Source: Tessaracoccus coleopterorum (GTDB taxonomy: Bacteria; Actinomycetota; Actinomycetes; Propionibacteriales; Propionibacteriaceae). From it: a stretch of DNA of 64,000 nt. Position numbers and translations under genes: made by a program. The notes below the pieces were generated by a model. The model did no database searches, was not told where the DNA came from, and saw only the letters and a program-made list of their open reading frames with translations. The stretch is taken from contig NZ_JAANIJ010000001.1 of the NCBI RefSeq assembly GCF_011174705.1, positions 992,001-1,056,000 on the forward strand, in the 5' to 3' direction. Numbering within the stretch: position 1 is the stretch's first letter; each line of letters begins with the position of its first letter. This document shows positions 38,884 through 49,572 of this stretch, piece after piece.

Positions 38884-39642
38884 ATGCGCCAAAGCCTCAC
38901 CGAACTCGTCGCTCCCGACTGGGCGGAGGCCCTCCGCCCGGTCGAGGGGAGGATCGCGGCGATGGGCGACTTCCTGCGCTCCGAGGGCAACGACTATCTG
39001 CCCGCGGGCGCCAGCATCCTGCGGGCATTCACGCTACCGCTGGCCGACGTCCGGGTGCTCGTGCTCGGGCAGGACCCGTACCCGACGCCCGGGCACGCCG
39101 TAGGGCTGTCCTTCTCGGTTGCCCCGAGGTGCGCCCGCTGCCCGGGTCGCTCCGCAACATCTACCAGGAGCTCAACGCCGACCTCGGCATCGCCCCTGCG
39201 ATCCACGGCGACCTGACGCACTGGTTCACACAGGGGGTCCTGCTGCTCAACAGGGTGCTGACGGTGCGCCCCGGCGCCCCGGCCTCCCACCGGGGCAAGG
39301 GTTGGGAGGAGGTGACCGCCTGCGCGGTCGAGGCCCTGGCCCGTCGCGGCGGCCCGCTGGTGGCGGTCCTGTGGGGCGCGACGCGCAGACGGCGACGCCA
39401 CTGCTCGGCGCGGTTCCGATCATCGCGAGCGCCCACCCGTCGCCCCTGTCGGCGCGCTCGGGTTCTTCGGCTCGCGGCCCTTCAGCAGAGTGAACCACCT
39501 GCTAGCAGAGCAGGGCGCCGACCCCATTGACTGGGCCATCCCGGCCGACCCATCGACTGGGCCATCCCGGCCGACCCCACCGACCAGACGATTCCCCGCT
39601 ACTGGCACACTGATCCCATGTCGAACGACAACGACCCCATGA
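38884..39642 (+). CDS. ung: Uracil-DNA glycosylase
   Basis: ATG chosen ([20 protein letters not shown]); an in-frame GTG lies 51 bases earlier. [20 protein letters not shown] carries the catalytic Asp of [19 protein letters not shown] and [20 protein letters not shown] follow, and the C-terminus has [26 protein letters not shown] with the catalytic His. It removes uracil from DNA. Frameshifts near 39122, 39378 and 39462. Beyond [10 protein letters not shown] the reading continues through a 26-bp tandem duplication to TGA at 39642; the family normally ends about there, so the true end is uncertain and may overlap the next gene. Confidence 0.92.
39524..39575 (+). repeat. 26-bp tandem duplication in the 3' end of ung
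   Basis: The unit beginning ccattgactgggccatcccg occurs twice in direct succession with one T/C difference. A 27-base unit would keep the frame and encode PIDWAIPAD twice, so a missing C in a C-run is likely. PIDW is the conserved C-terminal motif of Ung, so the duplication copies its end. Confidence 0.7.
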
Positions 39643-39807
39643 CAGGCGAGCAGCCGCAGCCAGACGGGCAGCAACCCGAAGAGACCGCCGAGGCCACCGG
39701 CCCTCCCTGTGACCAGGCAGCGCAAGACGCTGTGGATGGTCGGCATCGGCATCGGGGTGTACATGATCGGTCGTGGCATCTGGCAGGCGATCACCGGCCA
39801 GCCCTGA
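39618..39807 (+). CDS. Small single-span membrane protein
   Basis: About 63 residues after one frameshift near 39712. An acidic, Gln/Pro-rich N-terminus ([20 protein letters not shown]) is followed by a basic turn and one helix ([20 protein letters not shown]). No ribosome site stands out. I do not recognise a family; a small membrane-associated protein, possibly actinobacterial-specific. Confidence 0.5.
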
Positions 39808-39836
39808 CGCTTGCCGCTCCCGGGTAGCGTGGGGAC

Positions 39837-40498
39837 ATGGACATCGACCTGCGCGCATGGATCCAGGGACACGTCACCCCGCCCGGATGGTGGCCCCGAC
39901 AAGGCACTACCCGGCCGTCCCACCCCGATCCTCAACCCGATCCCCGTCCATGAGATCTACGGGATCCCGCTCGACGCGGTGCCCGCAGGTTCCGAGGTCG
40001 CCTACTTCGCGCTCGGCTGCTACTGGGGCGAGGAGCGGATGTTCTGGGAGACGCCGGGGTCGTCAACACGGCGGTCGGCTTCATGGGCGGCTTCACCCCC
40101 AACCCCACCTACGCGGAATCCTGCACCGGCCGGACGGGCCACACCGAGACCGTCAGGGTGGTCTTCGATCCCGTCAGGGTCGGCTACGCCGACCTGCTGC
40201 AGATGTTCTGGGAGAACCACGACCCGACGCAGGTGAACAGGCAGGGCAACGACGCCGGCACGCAGTACCGCTCGGCGATCTTCCCGTCGACGACGCACAG
40301 CTGGAGGCCGCCGAGGCGAGCCTCGCCGACTTCCAGCAGCGCCTCAGCGAGCAGGGCTACGGGGCGATCGCCACCGAGATCACCCCTGGCCAGACCTTCT
40401 ACTACGCCGAGGTCGAGCATCAGCAGTACCTGCACAAGGTGCCCGACGGCTACTGCCCCAACCACGCCACCGGCGTGAAGTGCGGGCCGCGCCCGTGA
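39837..40498 (+). CDS. msrA: Peptide methionine sulfoxide reductase MsrA
   Basis: About 220 residues, ATG ([15 protein letters not shown]) six bases after TAGCGT, leaderless. [20 protein letters not shown] has the catalytic Cys (GCYWG instead of the usual GCFWG), then [61 protein letters not shown], and [16 protein letters not shown]. It reduces methionine-S-sulfoxide. Frameshifts near 39888, 40055 and 40298. Its stop overlaps the start of the next gene by four bases. Confidence 0.95.
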
Positions 40499-41340
40499 CG
40501 GACCCGCACGAGGAGACGCCCCGCAGGGCCACGACATCGGAGAGGTCGCCTTCGGCGACGTCATCTCCGACGACGACGGCATCCTCGTCGTCGGCGGCGA
40601 ACTGGACGACCTGCCCGTCGTCGTCAAGCGGTTCGCCTCTGAGGCGGGCAGGCGGGAGATCTCGACCTACCACCAGCTGCGGCGGCTCGGGTCCCAACGC
40701 TCCCCTGCTCGGATCCGGCCCGACTGGATCATCCTCGAGGAACTGACCAGCGCCGGCTACCGCAGGGCCACCGCGGACGACCTGGCCGACCCGGCGATCG
40801 CCAGGCTCGTCGCCAAGTGGTACGACACGCTGCACGCCGCAGGCGACACCCTCCCTCCCACCGCGGTCGGGTTCAGCGAGCTCGACCTGATCGACGAGGC
40901 CGGCCTCACCGCCGTCGAGCGGAGGTGGCCGGACCTCGCCCGAGGCTCGCCTGGGCCAGGGGCCGGCTGCCGCGGTGGCGCGACGAGCTGGCCGGGATGC
41001 CGCTGACGCTGACCCACAACGACTTCTGGTTCACCAACCTCGCCGTCTTCTGGGACGGGTCCTCCGCACTGCTGTACGACTACAACCTGACCGGCATGGG
41101 GCTTCGCGCGAGCGACCTGCGCAACGTGACGCTGGGCCTCACGCCGCCGCGGGCCGGGCCTTCCTGGACCGGTACGGGGAACTGGCCTCGGCCCGCGGCG
41201 TCGCGCTGAGCGATGCCGCCGCCCGGCTCGACCGGGAGACGGCCCACCTGGTGGCGCTGATCATGGCAAGCGAGTCGGAGGACACGCCCCACTGGGCGGA
41301 GCCGTCGCTCAGCTGGGCGAGGTCCTCACCGAAGGCGTAG
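40495..41340 (+). CDS. Aminoglycoside/choline-phosphotransferase-like kinase
   Basis: About 281 residues, GTG start (VTDPHEETP) overlapping msrA. LPVVVKRFASEAGRREISTY gives the ATP-binding Lys region, WIILEELTSAGYRRAT the hinge, LTLTHNDFWFTNLAVFWDGS the catalytic HxDxxxxN loop and LLYDYNLTGMG the metal-binding Asp. APH-fold kinases phosphorylate small alcohols or antibiotics; the substrate cannot be told. Frameshifts near 40530, 40695, 40940 and 41155. The tail after SLSW is uncertain. Confidence 0.82.
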
Positions 41341-41381
41341 GCGCAAGGGTCCGCCTGCAACGCCGCGGGCGGAGTGAAAAT

Positions 41382-41419
41382 GGGTGACGGCTCGCCGGAG
41401 AACCCGGCGGCCGCCACCC
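41382..41419. terminator. Convergent terminator between the kinase and GH43 genes
   Basis: Nested stems GGGTG/CACCC and CGCCGG-agaac-CCGGCG between the plus-strand kinase and the minus-strand GH43 operon. Confidence 0.6.
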
Positions 41420-41434
41420 AGTTACAACCGATCG

Positions 41435-44400
41435 TCAGTCCTTGAACCTAACGATGTTGTTGAAGACCCAGCCCTCGGCGAGGCGGTAGTTCCACTTGCC
41501 GGCGGCATCCTTCCTCGATTCGATGTAGCTCGTCCGGATGTACGCGCGACAGCCGTTGCGTCCGGTCGCGGCCGTGTCACACTCGGTCTTCCACTGACGC
41601 CCGCCACTGGCGAACACCCCTGCATTTGCGAGGGGTTGCCTTGCCACTGCGCCCTCGTCATCAGAGGCAGGTAGGTCAGGTTGTTCAGGTGCCAGCCCGT
41701 CTTGTGCACATACCGGCCTCCCTGATGGACGACCTGGGTTGCCCAGATGTCGGTCCTACACCGCACCGTCTGCGAGTACGGCTCGCAGTCGGTGTACCAG
41801 AGACGACCGTTGACTTTATGGAAGCCCGGGGTCGAGTACAGGTCACCCGACGCATGTGGCGCCGAAGGCTTGGCCGTGGGGTCTGCGTCGGCTTGACCGT
41901 GGGGTCTGCGTCGGCTTGGCCGTTGGGCTCTTGGTCGGCTCGGGCGTCGGAGTCGGGGTCGGGTCGGGGTCGGGGTCGGGGTCGGGTCGGGGTCGGGGTG
42001 GCGGTCGGCTCTGGGCTGTGGGGCCTTCGGTAAATGACCAGTTGTCGACCTCGAGCAGGCGCCCTCCCGGGACCGTGGAACACGAAGAACAGGTCGTGCA
42101 CGCCATCCGCGCCCTCGACCGTCGCCTCGATCTCGGTCCACTCACCGACGGAGTCTCCGGGCTCCAGCGTCGCCACGACGGGACCGGTCTCGGAGTCGAG
42201 ACGGACCTCGATCGAGGTGCCGGCGACAATCGGCTTCACGCGGGCGGTGACGGTCGCTGCGCCATCGGCGAAGTCGACCTGCGAGATGCCGGTGAAGTCA
42301 CCGTCGTCGATGCTGGTGAGGACCATGTTCCCACCGCCGTTGTGCTCCGGAAACTCCACCGAGGCGGTGGCCAGCGCCTCGGTGCGGACACCGAGCTGCC
42401 AGGCCAACGTCTCAGCCTCGAAGGTGCGGTAGGGATCGAAGTCCTGGATCTGCTCCACCCGGCGTTGGTGCCCTCGACCTCCTTGATGGTGCCGTCCGCG
42501 TTGAACTTCAGCTCGTCCAGGTGGACGCTGCGGTAGTTGACGACCTTCCCGTTGTTGAGCGCCTTGCCCATGCCAGACCGGCCACCTGCGTGTGGTAGGT
42601 GAAGTAGGAGCGCCCCTTGTAGTTGAACATGTCGGAATGGTTGTTGCCACCCGAGCCCGGGAACCACTTGCCGTGCGAGGCGAAGGCGGTGCCAGCGAAC
42701 TTGTCGCGCGTGAGGTCCATCGGGTCGTCGGTCATCATGTAGGCGATCTGACCGCCGCCCGGGTAGGACTGCCCTCGATCTTCTTGTTGTCGTAGGCGGC
42801 GTTTCCGATCGCGAAGTTGGAGGAGTACGAGTAGTAGTACCTGCCATCGCGCTTGAACATCGAGGACGCCTCGAACATGCCGGGAGCATCGATCTCGGTG
42901 ATGCCAGCACCCGTGGGATCGGCGAGCTTGGTGTAGTCGGACTTGTCGAGCTTGACGACCCGCGTCGACTTCGGGTGGTACGGATCCTTGACGTGGTCCC
43001 AGTTCCCACCGAAGTAGAGATAGGGCTGGCCGTCGTCGTCGACGAAGACCTCGGGGTCGAACAGCCACATGCCGCCGGGGAACTGGATGGGGTTGCCCTG
43101 CCCGATCAGCATCTTTCCGTTAGGGTCCTCCCACGGCCCAGTGGCGAGCCGCCGACGATGACGCCGGTGCCTGCACCGCCGTTGCAGAAGTAGAGGTACA
43201 CCTCTTCCTTGCCGTCGCCGTCCGTGTCGGCCGAAACCGCGGCCGGGGCCCAGGAGTTGCCAGACCACTTGGCGACGCCGTCGAGGCCGGCCACCGGCAC
43301 CTCGCCGTGATCGACCCAGTTGACCATGTCGTCGGTCGAGATGACGTTGAGGTGGGTGATGCGGTCATATCCGCCGTCGGTCACCGGCAGACCGTTGGCC
43401 TGCTTGACGGCCGTCCGGTACTGCTGGTCGTCACTGGTGGAGTAGATGTAGAGGCGGCCGTTGAAGATGACGTGGTGCGGGTCGGCCCCGAACTTGTGCC
43501 CATCAGCGGGTTGTGGTCGCCGACCGGCTTGGTCTGCACGCGCTCGACGGGCGACTCCGCGCCCTCGACGGGCACCTCGGGCTCCTTCTCGACCTTCACG
43601 AGCGAGACGTTGTCGATCTCGAAGTCCACGAGATCTGCCGCCTCTGGAGACGCCTTCCAGTCGGTCTCGAAGAAGGCGTAGGCCCAGTCGTCGACGCTAC
43701 CGACAGCGGGGTTGGGGACGTCGGCGACGAACTCGGCATCGATGCTGGTCCACTCCGCCTGCTTGGCCACCACGCGGACGCCGTTGAAGCAGATCCCGTA
43801 GCTGAACGCGTCGTCACAGAGCGTGAACTGGAACCCCTGGGCCGCGTTGCCTCCGGTGTAGCGGAGATCGGCCTGCACCCGGTAGGTGGCTCCCGCCTCC
43901 AGCTTGCCCACGATGTCGGCGGCCGGGCCGGTGTTGGTCTGCGTGCGGCCCGTGATCCGCAGGGCACTGTCGGAATCGGCACCGGGAGCGACGATGCTCA
44001 ACTCGCCCTCCCGGCCGTCGACGACGAACCAACCCTCGTGGCTGTCGTCCTCGAACGTGGCCTCCGGCAGGAGCCCCGGCGGGGTGTCGAGCCGGACGAC
44101 GCTCACATCGTCCAACTGGAAGGGGACCGTCGACGACCAGGGGTCTCGAACTGGAACCGGCTGAACACCGTCGAGGCGTCGTTGTAGTTGGGTGACTCGC
44201 TGGGGACGAAATCCAGCGAGTATTCGTGCCACCCGTCCTTTGCGACCTGCTTGATGGCGTTGGCCGCGGCGACGCAGGAGCCTGACTCGGGCAGTAGGCA
44301 AACCCGAACGGCTCGGTGGCGTTGCCTGCGGTGTGCTTAACCTTCGCGGTGACCCGGTACTGGCCGTCGTGGGCCAACGGGCTGGTGAGGCTGCCCTTGA

Positions 44401-44664
44401 GTCCCTGGTAGAACGCGGTCCGGTTGCTGAGGGAGCCGCTACTGGCGCCGCTGGCTGCGTCGGGGACGATCCCGAACACGCCGCCGCTGGCCGACCAGCC
44501 CGTGATGCCCTGCTCGAAGCCGGGGTTGATGACGAGGTTTCCGGCCGCATCGGCCGAGGCGGTGGGAGAGCCGATCAGGGTGCCTGCCAGCAGCCCCACC
44601 GCGGCCAGTCCCGCGATGGCCCGCCCCCTCTGGGGCGTTGCGCCCGCGTGAGAGTTGTCTTCAT
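41435..44664 (-). CDS. Secreted multidomain GH43 glycosidase (arabinan/xylan side-chain type)
   Basis: About 1075 residues. ATG with GAAGGAG upstream; signal peptide (RAIAGLAAVGLLAGTLIGSP TASA). Order: two CBM-like beta-sandwich modules (LVINPGFEQGITGWSASGG; TFEDDSHEGWFVVDGREGEL), a GH43 five-bladed propeller with catalytic base Asp in GADPHHVIFNGRLYIYS (codon 43481-43483), Asp in WLFDPEVFVDDDGQPYLYFG and acid Glu in PGMFEASSMFKRDGRYYYSY (codon 42870-42872), then a CBM6-like module (DPYRTFEAETLAWQLGVRTE), a Thr/Pro/Asp-rich linker, and a C-terminal domain beginning TPGFHKVNGRLWYTDCEPYS. At least eight frameshifts, several in the linker repeats. Substrate class inferred only. It follows the second GH43 gene by 33 bases, so the two form an operon. 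Confidence 0.85.
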
Positions 44665-44697
44665 TGTCTCTGTGTCTCCTTCGACTGTGTTTCGGAT

Positions 44698-47600
44698 CTA
44701 TCTGCTGAACCGGACGATGTTGTTGAACACCCATTGGGTGGTGAGGCGATGTGACCACGTCCCGTCTGCTCCCTGGCTGGAGGTCACGACACCCGTCCTG
44801 ATGTAGGAGCGACACCCTCCGCGTCCTGTCGCCGCCGTGTCGCAATCGGTGCGCCACTGCCGGCCGTCGGCCGACGTCCACGACCCCGCACTGCCGAGTG
44901 GGTTTCCGGCCCACTGCTGTCTGGTGAGCAGCGGCAGGTAGGTCAGGTTGTTGAACGTCCAGCCAGTGGTACTGGCGAAGGCACCGTCGACCTGAGCCAC
45001 GGTCGTGGCCCAGATCTCGGTCCGGCAGCGCCAGGTCTGCGAGTAGGGCTCGCAGGAGGTGTACCAGGTACGGCCGTTTACCCGGTGGAAGCCGGGTGTG
45101 ACGTAGATGTCGACCGGGGCTGGCGGGTGGGCGTCGGGCTCGACGAGGGCAGTGGGGTCGGCGTGGGGTCGGGGTCGGCGTAGCCGTCGGTGTGGGGTCG
45201 GCGTAGCCGTCGGCGTGGGGGTCGGCGTGGGGTCGGGGTCGGCGTAGCCGTCGGAGTGGGGGTCGGGGTCGGTGTGGGGTCGGTGGCACCCACCTTGGCC
45301 TGCGCCACGAGGGCTGCGAGCCGGTAGGCGGGCGCATCGATCTGGTTCTGGGTGGAGGGCCCGGAGACGGCCCGGGCGGCCGTGAGCGCAGCCTGCAGTT
45401 CGGCCCACAGCTCGGCGTCGATCTGCGCCTCCCGGATCCCCTGTGCTTCACCGATGCTCGCATCGAGCAACGACCGGTCCAGTGCCTTGGCGTCGGCGGT
45501 GAGAGTGCCGCTGAGCAGGTAATGGTCGACGTCCACGTGCCCACCGGCCTGAGCAAGTGCGTAGTTGAAGATGCCGAACCGGTATCCCATGAAGTGGGAG
45601 AGGCTCCAATCCTGAACCAGGGGACCCGCCGGGGCGCCGAGCGGCGCCCAGTTCTGACCATCGAGGGAGTACAGGAACTGCACCCAGAGCTGGCCAGGCT
45701 TCGAGGCGAAGTCGGCATCGGCCTTCAGATGGACGACGGCAGAGTCCCCAGCTGCACCGTCGAGCCGGGGACGAATGCCTCGGCCGCGTCCTGATCGAAG
45801 GCATCGGAGAACGGCTGGAGCCGCTGGACGAGTCCGAGCGTGTTCTGACCCTCGACCCGCTTCACTGCGGCGTAGGCGAAGCTGCGCGCGTAGGTGGCGA
45901 TACCCGCGACGTCGCCGTCGGACATTGCCGAGATGTCCAGGGCGACCTCGGCCGACGACTTTGGCCCGAAGGTCCGCTGCGAGAGTGTGTTGCGCGCCTC
46001 CTCCAGGTAGGCCAACTCGGTCTGGGGCGCCTTCGAGTAGGTGGCCTTGCCGGTGACGACCGATCCGTTTGTCAGGCGCAACCAGCCGGGGCGCTCGGTC
46101 AGCGACCAGTGGCGGTTGTCCGGGTTGTGGTTCCACTCCCAGGCGAGGTCGAGATCGGAGCCGTTGTAGGCGTACTCCGCCTCGGTCGGGAACTGCTGTG
46201 TCACCGCTGCCGGTTCGAAGGAAAGGTCATCGACCAGGTAGTCGACCTGGTCGGCCGACGTCTGGTTGGGTGCCCACGGGGTCTCGACGACAAGGGTCGC
46301 GCTGGCGACGTCAGCGTCGGCCGGCGCGGTGAGGCGCCCGGCGACGGTGACCCATTCGCCACGCTTCGCGGTGGCGGCCGCCACCTGGTTGATTCGCCCA
46401 CCGTACGAGAGGCCGAGGATGAAGGTCATCGACTCGGGGCCCTCGTCGTAGCGCACGCGCATCGATCCCTCATAGGTGGCCGAGCGCATCAACCCACCCT
46501 CCACCGCCTGCCCGGGACCCGAGCCGTTGTTGACCCTCCCGGAGACGCTGAGCACATGCCCAGCGGCGTCGGCTGGATCCGCGACCACGTCCAGGGCAGC
46601 CGTGTACTGCAGCTTCCATGGCGCAAGGGATCCGGTCTCGAAGTCGCCATTGACCAGCCGCTCCCCGGGGCCGGTGCCTCGGGACGTCGGGCAGATCCCA
46701 CTCGATGTCGCGGAAGGCGCGGTGGGGCGCGTCGTTGCTGAAGTCGTCCGAGGCGACGACGCTCTTGAGTCGCTGCGCGGCCGCGAGGTCGGCCGGAAGC
46801 TCGATGAGCTGCTCGAACTCGCTGCCCTGGGTGACCCGGCCGGCGTCGCCGAAGGTCGGCCAGCCGTCGCTCCAGGTGGCCGGGATCAGCGCGGGGATCC
46901 GACCGATGGGGTAGGTGTCACGGAAGAAGAAGCCGTGCCAGGAGGTCTCACCGTCGGTGGTGACGGGCACCAGGCTGCCCTGGGCGAACCCGTCTGAGGC
47001 AAGGACCGTCTTCGCCTCGTAGGTGTTGGCGCCACCCGCGGCCGTGTAGCGGCCCAGGAGTTCCTTGGAGCGCAGGAGGACGACCTGACGGTTGCCACCT
47101 GGCGGCCACGTGATGGTCGGGATGTAGTAGTAGCCGTCGAACCAGAACACCTGCTGCCCCTCGTAGGCGGGCGTGATGCCAGGGTCGGCGAGGTCGCGGT
47201 AGGTGACGATGTCGGGGTACTCGGCCACCACCTTCGTCAGATCGTCGCTGAGGCGCACCGCGCTGGTGGTTCCGCCGCCGTGGAAGATGTAGGGGGTTCC
47301 GCCGTCGGCCTCATCGAAGAACAGCGAGAGATCATGGAAGCCACGCCCGAGCGCGATCTTGGTCCAGGCCCCATCCTCGATGTCGTCGGTCCAGTAGATG
47401 TAGGCGCCACCGATGTTGTTGGTGTTGAACGCCACGTAGAACCTGCCGTCGTGGTAGCGCAGGGACCCTGCCCACTGCCCGGCCCCGTAGGAGTTCTGGC
47501 CGTTGCGCAGCGAGGAGGCATCGCCCATGCTGAGGCGGTCGTAGACGTAGGTGACCGTCTCCCAGTTGACCATGTCGTAGGACTTCATGATCGGCGCGCC

Positions 47601-47872
47601 GGGCTGAGGTGCATCGTCGTGCTCAGCATGTAGTAGACGTCGCGTCCCTCGCCGCTCTCGGCCGCGGGAACCACCGTGACACTCACATCCGGCACGTCCG
47701 AATTGAGCAGCGGCACGCTGAAGGTGCCGTCCCCGCCATCCGTGCTGGTGAAGCTCCGGACGGCATCTGGATCGAGTGCGGCGGCGGGATCTCCCGCCAA
47801 CGCCCCCGTCGCGAAGATTGCGGCGGCGGTGGTGATCACCCCGGCCAGCCTGGGTAGTTTCGGTCTGCGCAC
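44698..47872 (-). CDS. Secreted multidomain GH43 beta-xylosidase/arabinofuranosidase-type enzyme
   Basis: About 1058 residues. GTG start behind GAGGAG; signal peptide (LPRLAGVITTAAAIFATGAL AG). GH43 propeller: Asp in PLLNSDVPDVSV, YYMLSTTMHLSPGAPIMKSY, FHDLSLFFDEADGGTPYIFH, acid Glu in AYEGQQVFWFDGYYYIPTIT. Next come a CBM-like insert (NGDFETGSLAPWKLQYTAAL) and a concanavalin-like C-terminal beta-sandwich (WEWNHNPDNRHWSLTERPGW) typical of GH43 beta-xylosidases, here with the insert between them. A helical FIVAR-like segment (ELQAALTAARAVSGPSTQNQ), a TPTP-type linker and the shared C-terminal domain (TPGFHRVNGRTWYTSCEPYS ... VFNNIVRF) complete it. Frameshifts near 47600, 46680, 45745 and in the linker. 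First gene of the operon; a LacI-type palindrome lies 166 bases upstream. Confidence 0.85.
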
Positions 47873-48037
47873 GCCATCGGCTCCTCTGCCTCGGGCAGTC
47901 GCCTCTCAAGGCGACCGGACCCGCGCGAAGGAGCCCGATGACGGCACGTCGGATCGGGTTACATGGGGTTGTTGCCTGGTTTCAGCATCGAAAGAGCGAC
48001 TGGTTGTTCCGACGCCCCTTGGCGCCGATGAGCGCGA

Positions 48038-48051
48038 TGTTACCGGGAACA
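48038..48051. promoter_or_regulatory. LacI-type operator before the GH43 operon
   Basis: TGTTACCGGGAACA is a 14-bp palindrome with one imperfect pair (TGTTnCCGGnAACA), the form typical of actinobacterial LacI-family sugar repressors. It lies in the 250-base space between the P450 gene and the GH43 operon, where promoter elements of the operon are expected. The space holds nothing else I can name. Confidence 0.5.
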
Positions 48052-48123
48052 CATCTGCTTCGCAACAACTTTCGAAGAATCTCCAATGAGCCGCCTTTGC
48101 GTCGCCTGTGAGCCAGGTTCTCC

Positions 48124-49248
48124 TCAGCGCTGCAGCCGGACATGGATGCTGCGGAAGCCGCCGACCGGGAAAACCTCCCGCTCATGTTCCTCGTCCGGCA
48201 GGATTGCGGAGGTCGCCTCCAGCAGCTCCTGCACCGCGATCCGGAGCTCCATCGTCGCGAGCGGACGCCCGGGGCACACGTGCGGCCCGGTGCCGTAGAC
48301 CAGATTGGCCTCGGCGTGTCCGACGGGGTCGAACCGGTCCGTGCCGAACACCGACTCGTCGCGGTTGGCGGAGGTCCAGTTGAGCTTGACCACCTGACCC
48401 TCGGCGATGTCGACGCCCGCCACGTGGACCGGGCAGGTCGTGCGGCGACGGTTCGTGATGAAGGGGTCGTCGATGCGCAGGACCTCGTCGATGATCGCGT
48501 CGAGCTCCGCGTCCGCGACGCCGGCGCGGAGCCGCGCCTGGAGCCCGGGGTCGGTCGCGATGTGGGAGACGATGACTCCGACGCACAGCGCGATGGAGCC
48601 GAGATCGCCGCCCGTCCAGTTGCGCAGGATGGACACGAGCTCCTCGTCGGTGAAGTGCCTGCCCTTCCAACCGTCGGCCATCAGTGCGCTCGTGACGTCG
48701 TCGCTGGGAGCGGCCCGGCGCGGCTCCAGCACCGACGAGATGATCGCGTCGAACTCCTCGGCGACGTCCGCCATCCGCCTCCCCTCGCCGGAGCGGGTGG
48801 CCGCGTGGTTGTCGCGCATCCACTGCAGCAGGGGCTGCTCGAGGTCGGCGCTCCAGCCGAGCCACGCCGACTGCGCGCGGACGGCGAACACGGCCCCGAG
48901 ATCGGCGACGGCGTCGATGCGGGCAGGCAACCCGGCGACGAGGTCCCGCGCTACCCGCCGGAACGTCGCGACGAACGGCTCGAGGGCCTCCGGCTCGAAG
49001 TAGCGGTCAAGCACCGCGCGCGCCTCGGCGTGTTCGTCGCCGTCCAACGCGTTGGGAATCTGCAGGAAGCGCGACACCGCGCTCGAGTAGGTGACGGCGT
49101 CGCGGGCCGCCTCCGCGACCTCGCGGTACCCGAGCAGCACCCACTCCCCGCGGGCGTTGCGGGCCACCGTGTGCCCCGCCCTCAGCTCGTCGGTCAGGCG
49201 TCGCACGTCCTGCCCCGTCGGATCGACCTCATCCGGCCAACTGTTCAT
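48124..49248 (-). CDS. Cytochrome P450
   Basis: Intact 374-residue frame, ATG with GGAGG seven bases upstream. Heme ligand motif VYGTGPHVCPGRPLATMELR, ExxR in IIDEVLRIDDP, PERF-equivalent DRFDPVGHAEANL. The I-helix reads LRNWTGGDLGSIALCVGVIV, so the usual AGxDT proton-relay acid/alcohol pair is altered to GGDLGS. It should be a soluble monooxygenase needing external electron donors; none is adjacent (the flavodoxin at 14.4 kb is far). Unusually for this window it has no frameshift. The substrate is unknown. Confidence 0.92.
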   Translation of the reverse strand: MNSWPDEVDPTGQDVRRLTDELRAGHTVARNARGEWVLLGYREVAEAARDAVTYSSAVSRFLQIPNALDGDEHAEARAVLDRYFEPEALEPFVATFRRVARDLVAGLPARIDAVADLGAVFAVRAQSAWLGWSADLEQPLLQWMRDNHAATRSGEGRRMADVAEEFDAIISSVLEPRRAAPSDDVTSALMADGWKGRHFTDEELVSILRNWTGGDLGSIALCVGVIVSHIATDPGLQARLRAGVADAELDAIIDEVLRIDDPFITNRRRTTCPVHVAGVDIAEGQVVKLNWTSANRDESVFGTDRFDPVGHAEANLVYGTGPHVCPGRPLATMELRIAVQELLEATSAILPDEEHEREVFPVGGFRSIHVRLQR

Positions 49249-49337
49249 CGTCCACCTCCGTGCCGAACCATACTCTCGAACTCTTCGTGCGAAACATCGG
49301 CCCGCCCGCGTGCGCCGCCACGGGGCGCGGCCGCCCG

Positions 49338-49566
49338 CTACCGTTCCACCCGCACCGACCGGACCCGGCCGGGTGCCGTCGGACCCTCCAGCCAGGCGAC
49401 GAGGGCATCCAACGCGGCGCGCTCCCCACGGCCACGACGCGGACGGAGCCGTCCGGCAGGTTCTCCGCCCTCCCGCCAGGCCGAGATCGGAGAGCACGCC
49501 GCGGGTCGCCCAGCGGAAACCGACGCCCTGGACCTGTCCCGACACCCGGAGGGTGAGCCGCTCCAT
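49338..49566 (-). CDS. acyP: Acylphosphatase
   Basis: About 76 residues from ATG. LTLRVSGQVQGVGFRWATRG contains the active-site Arg in the GxVQGVGFR motif, and RAENLPDGSVRVVAVG the conserved Asn (N-L-x-D-G). It hydrolyses acyl phosphates. Two frameshifts near 49475 and 49432; the restored end is VRSVRVER-stop. It lies seven bases after the hdeD-like gene. Confidence 0.88.
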
Positions 49567-49572
49567 TGCCGG

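Noticed and set aside
41850..42060. Dense ggtcggggtcgg repeats, at first taken for a satellite or CRISPR-like array
   Set aside because: They encode the Thr/Pro/Asp linker of the GH43 enzyme; there are no spacers. The same applies to 45130-45290.
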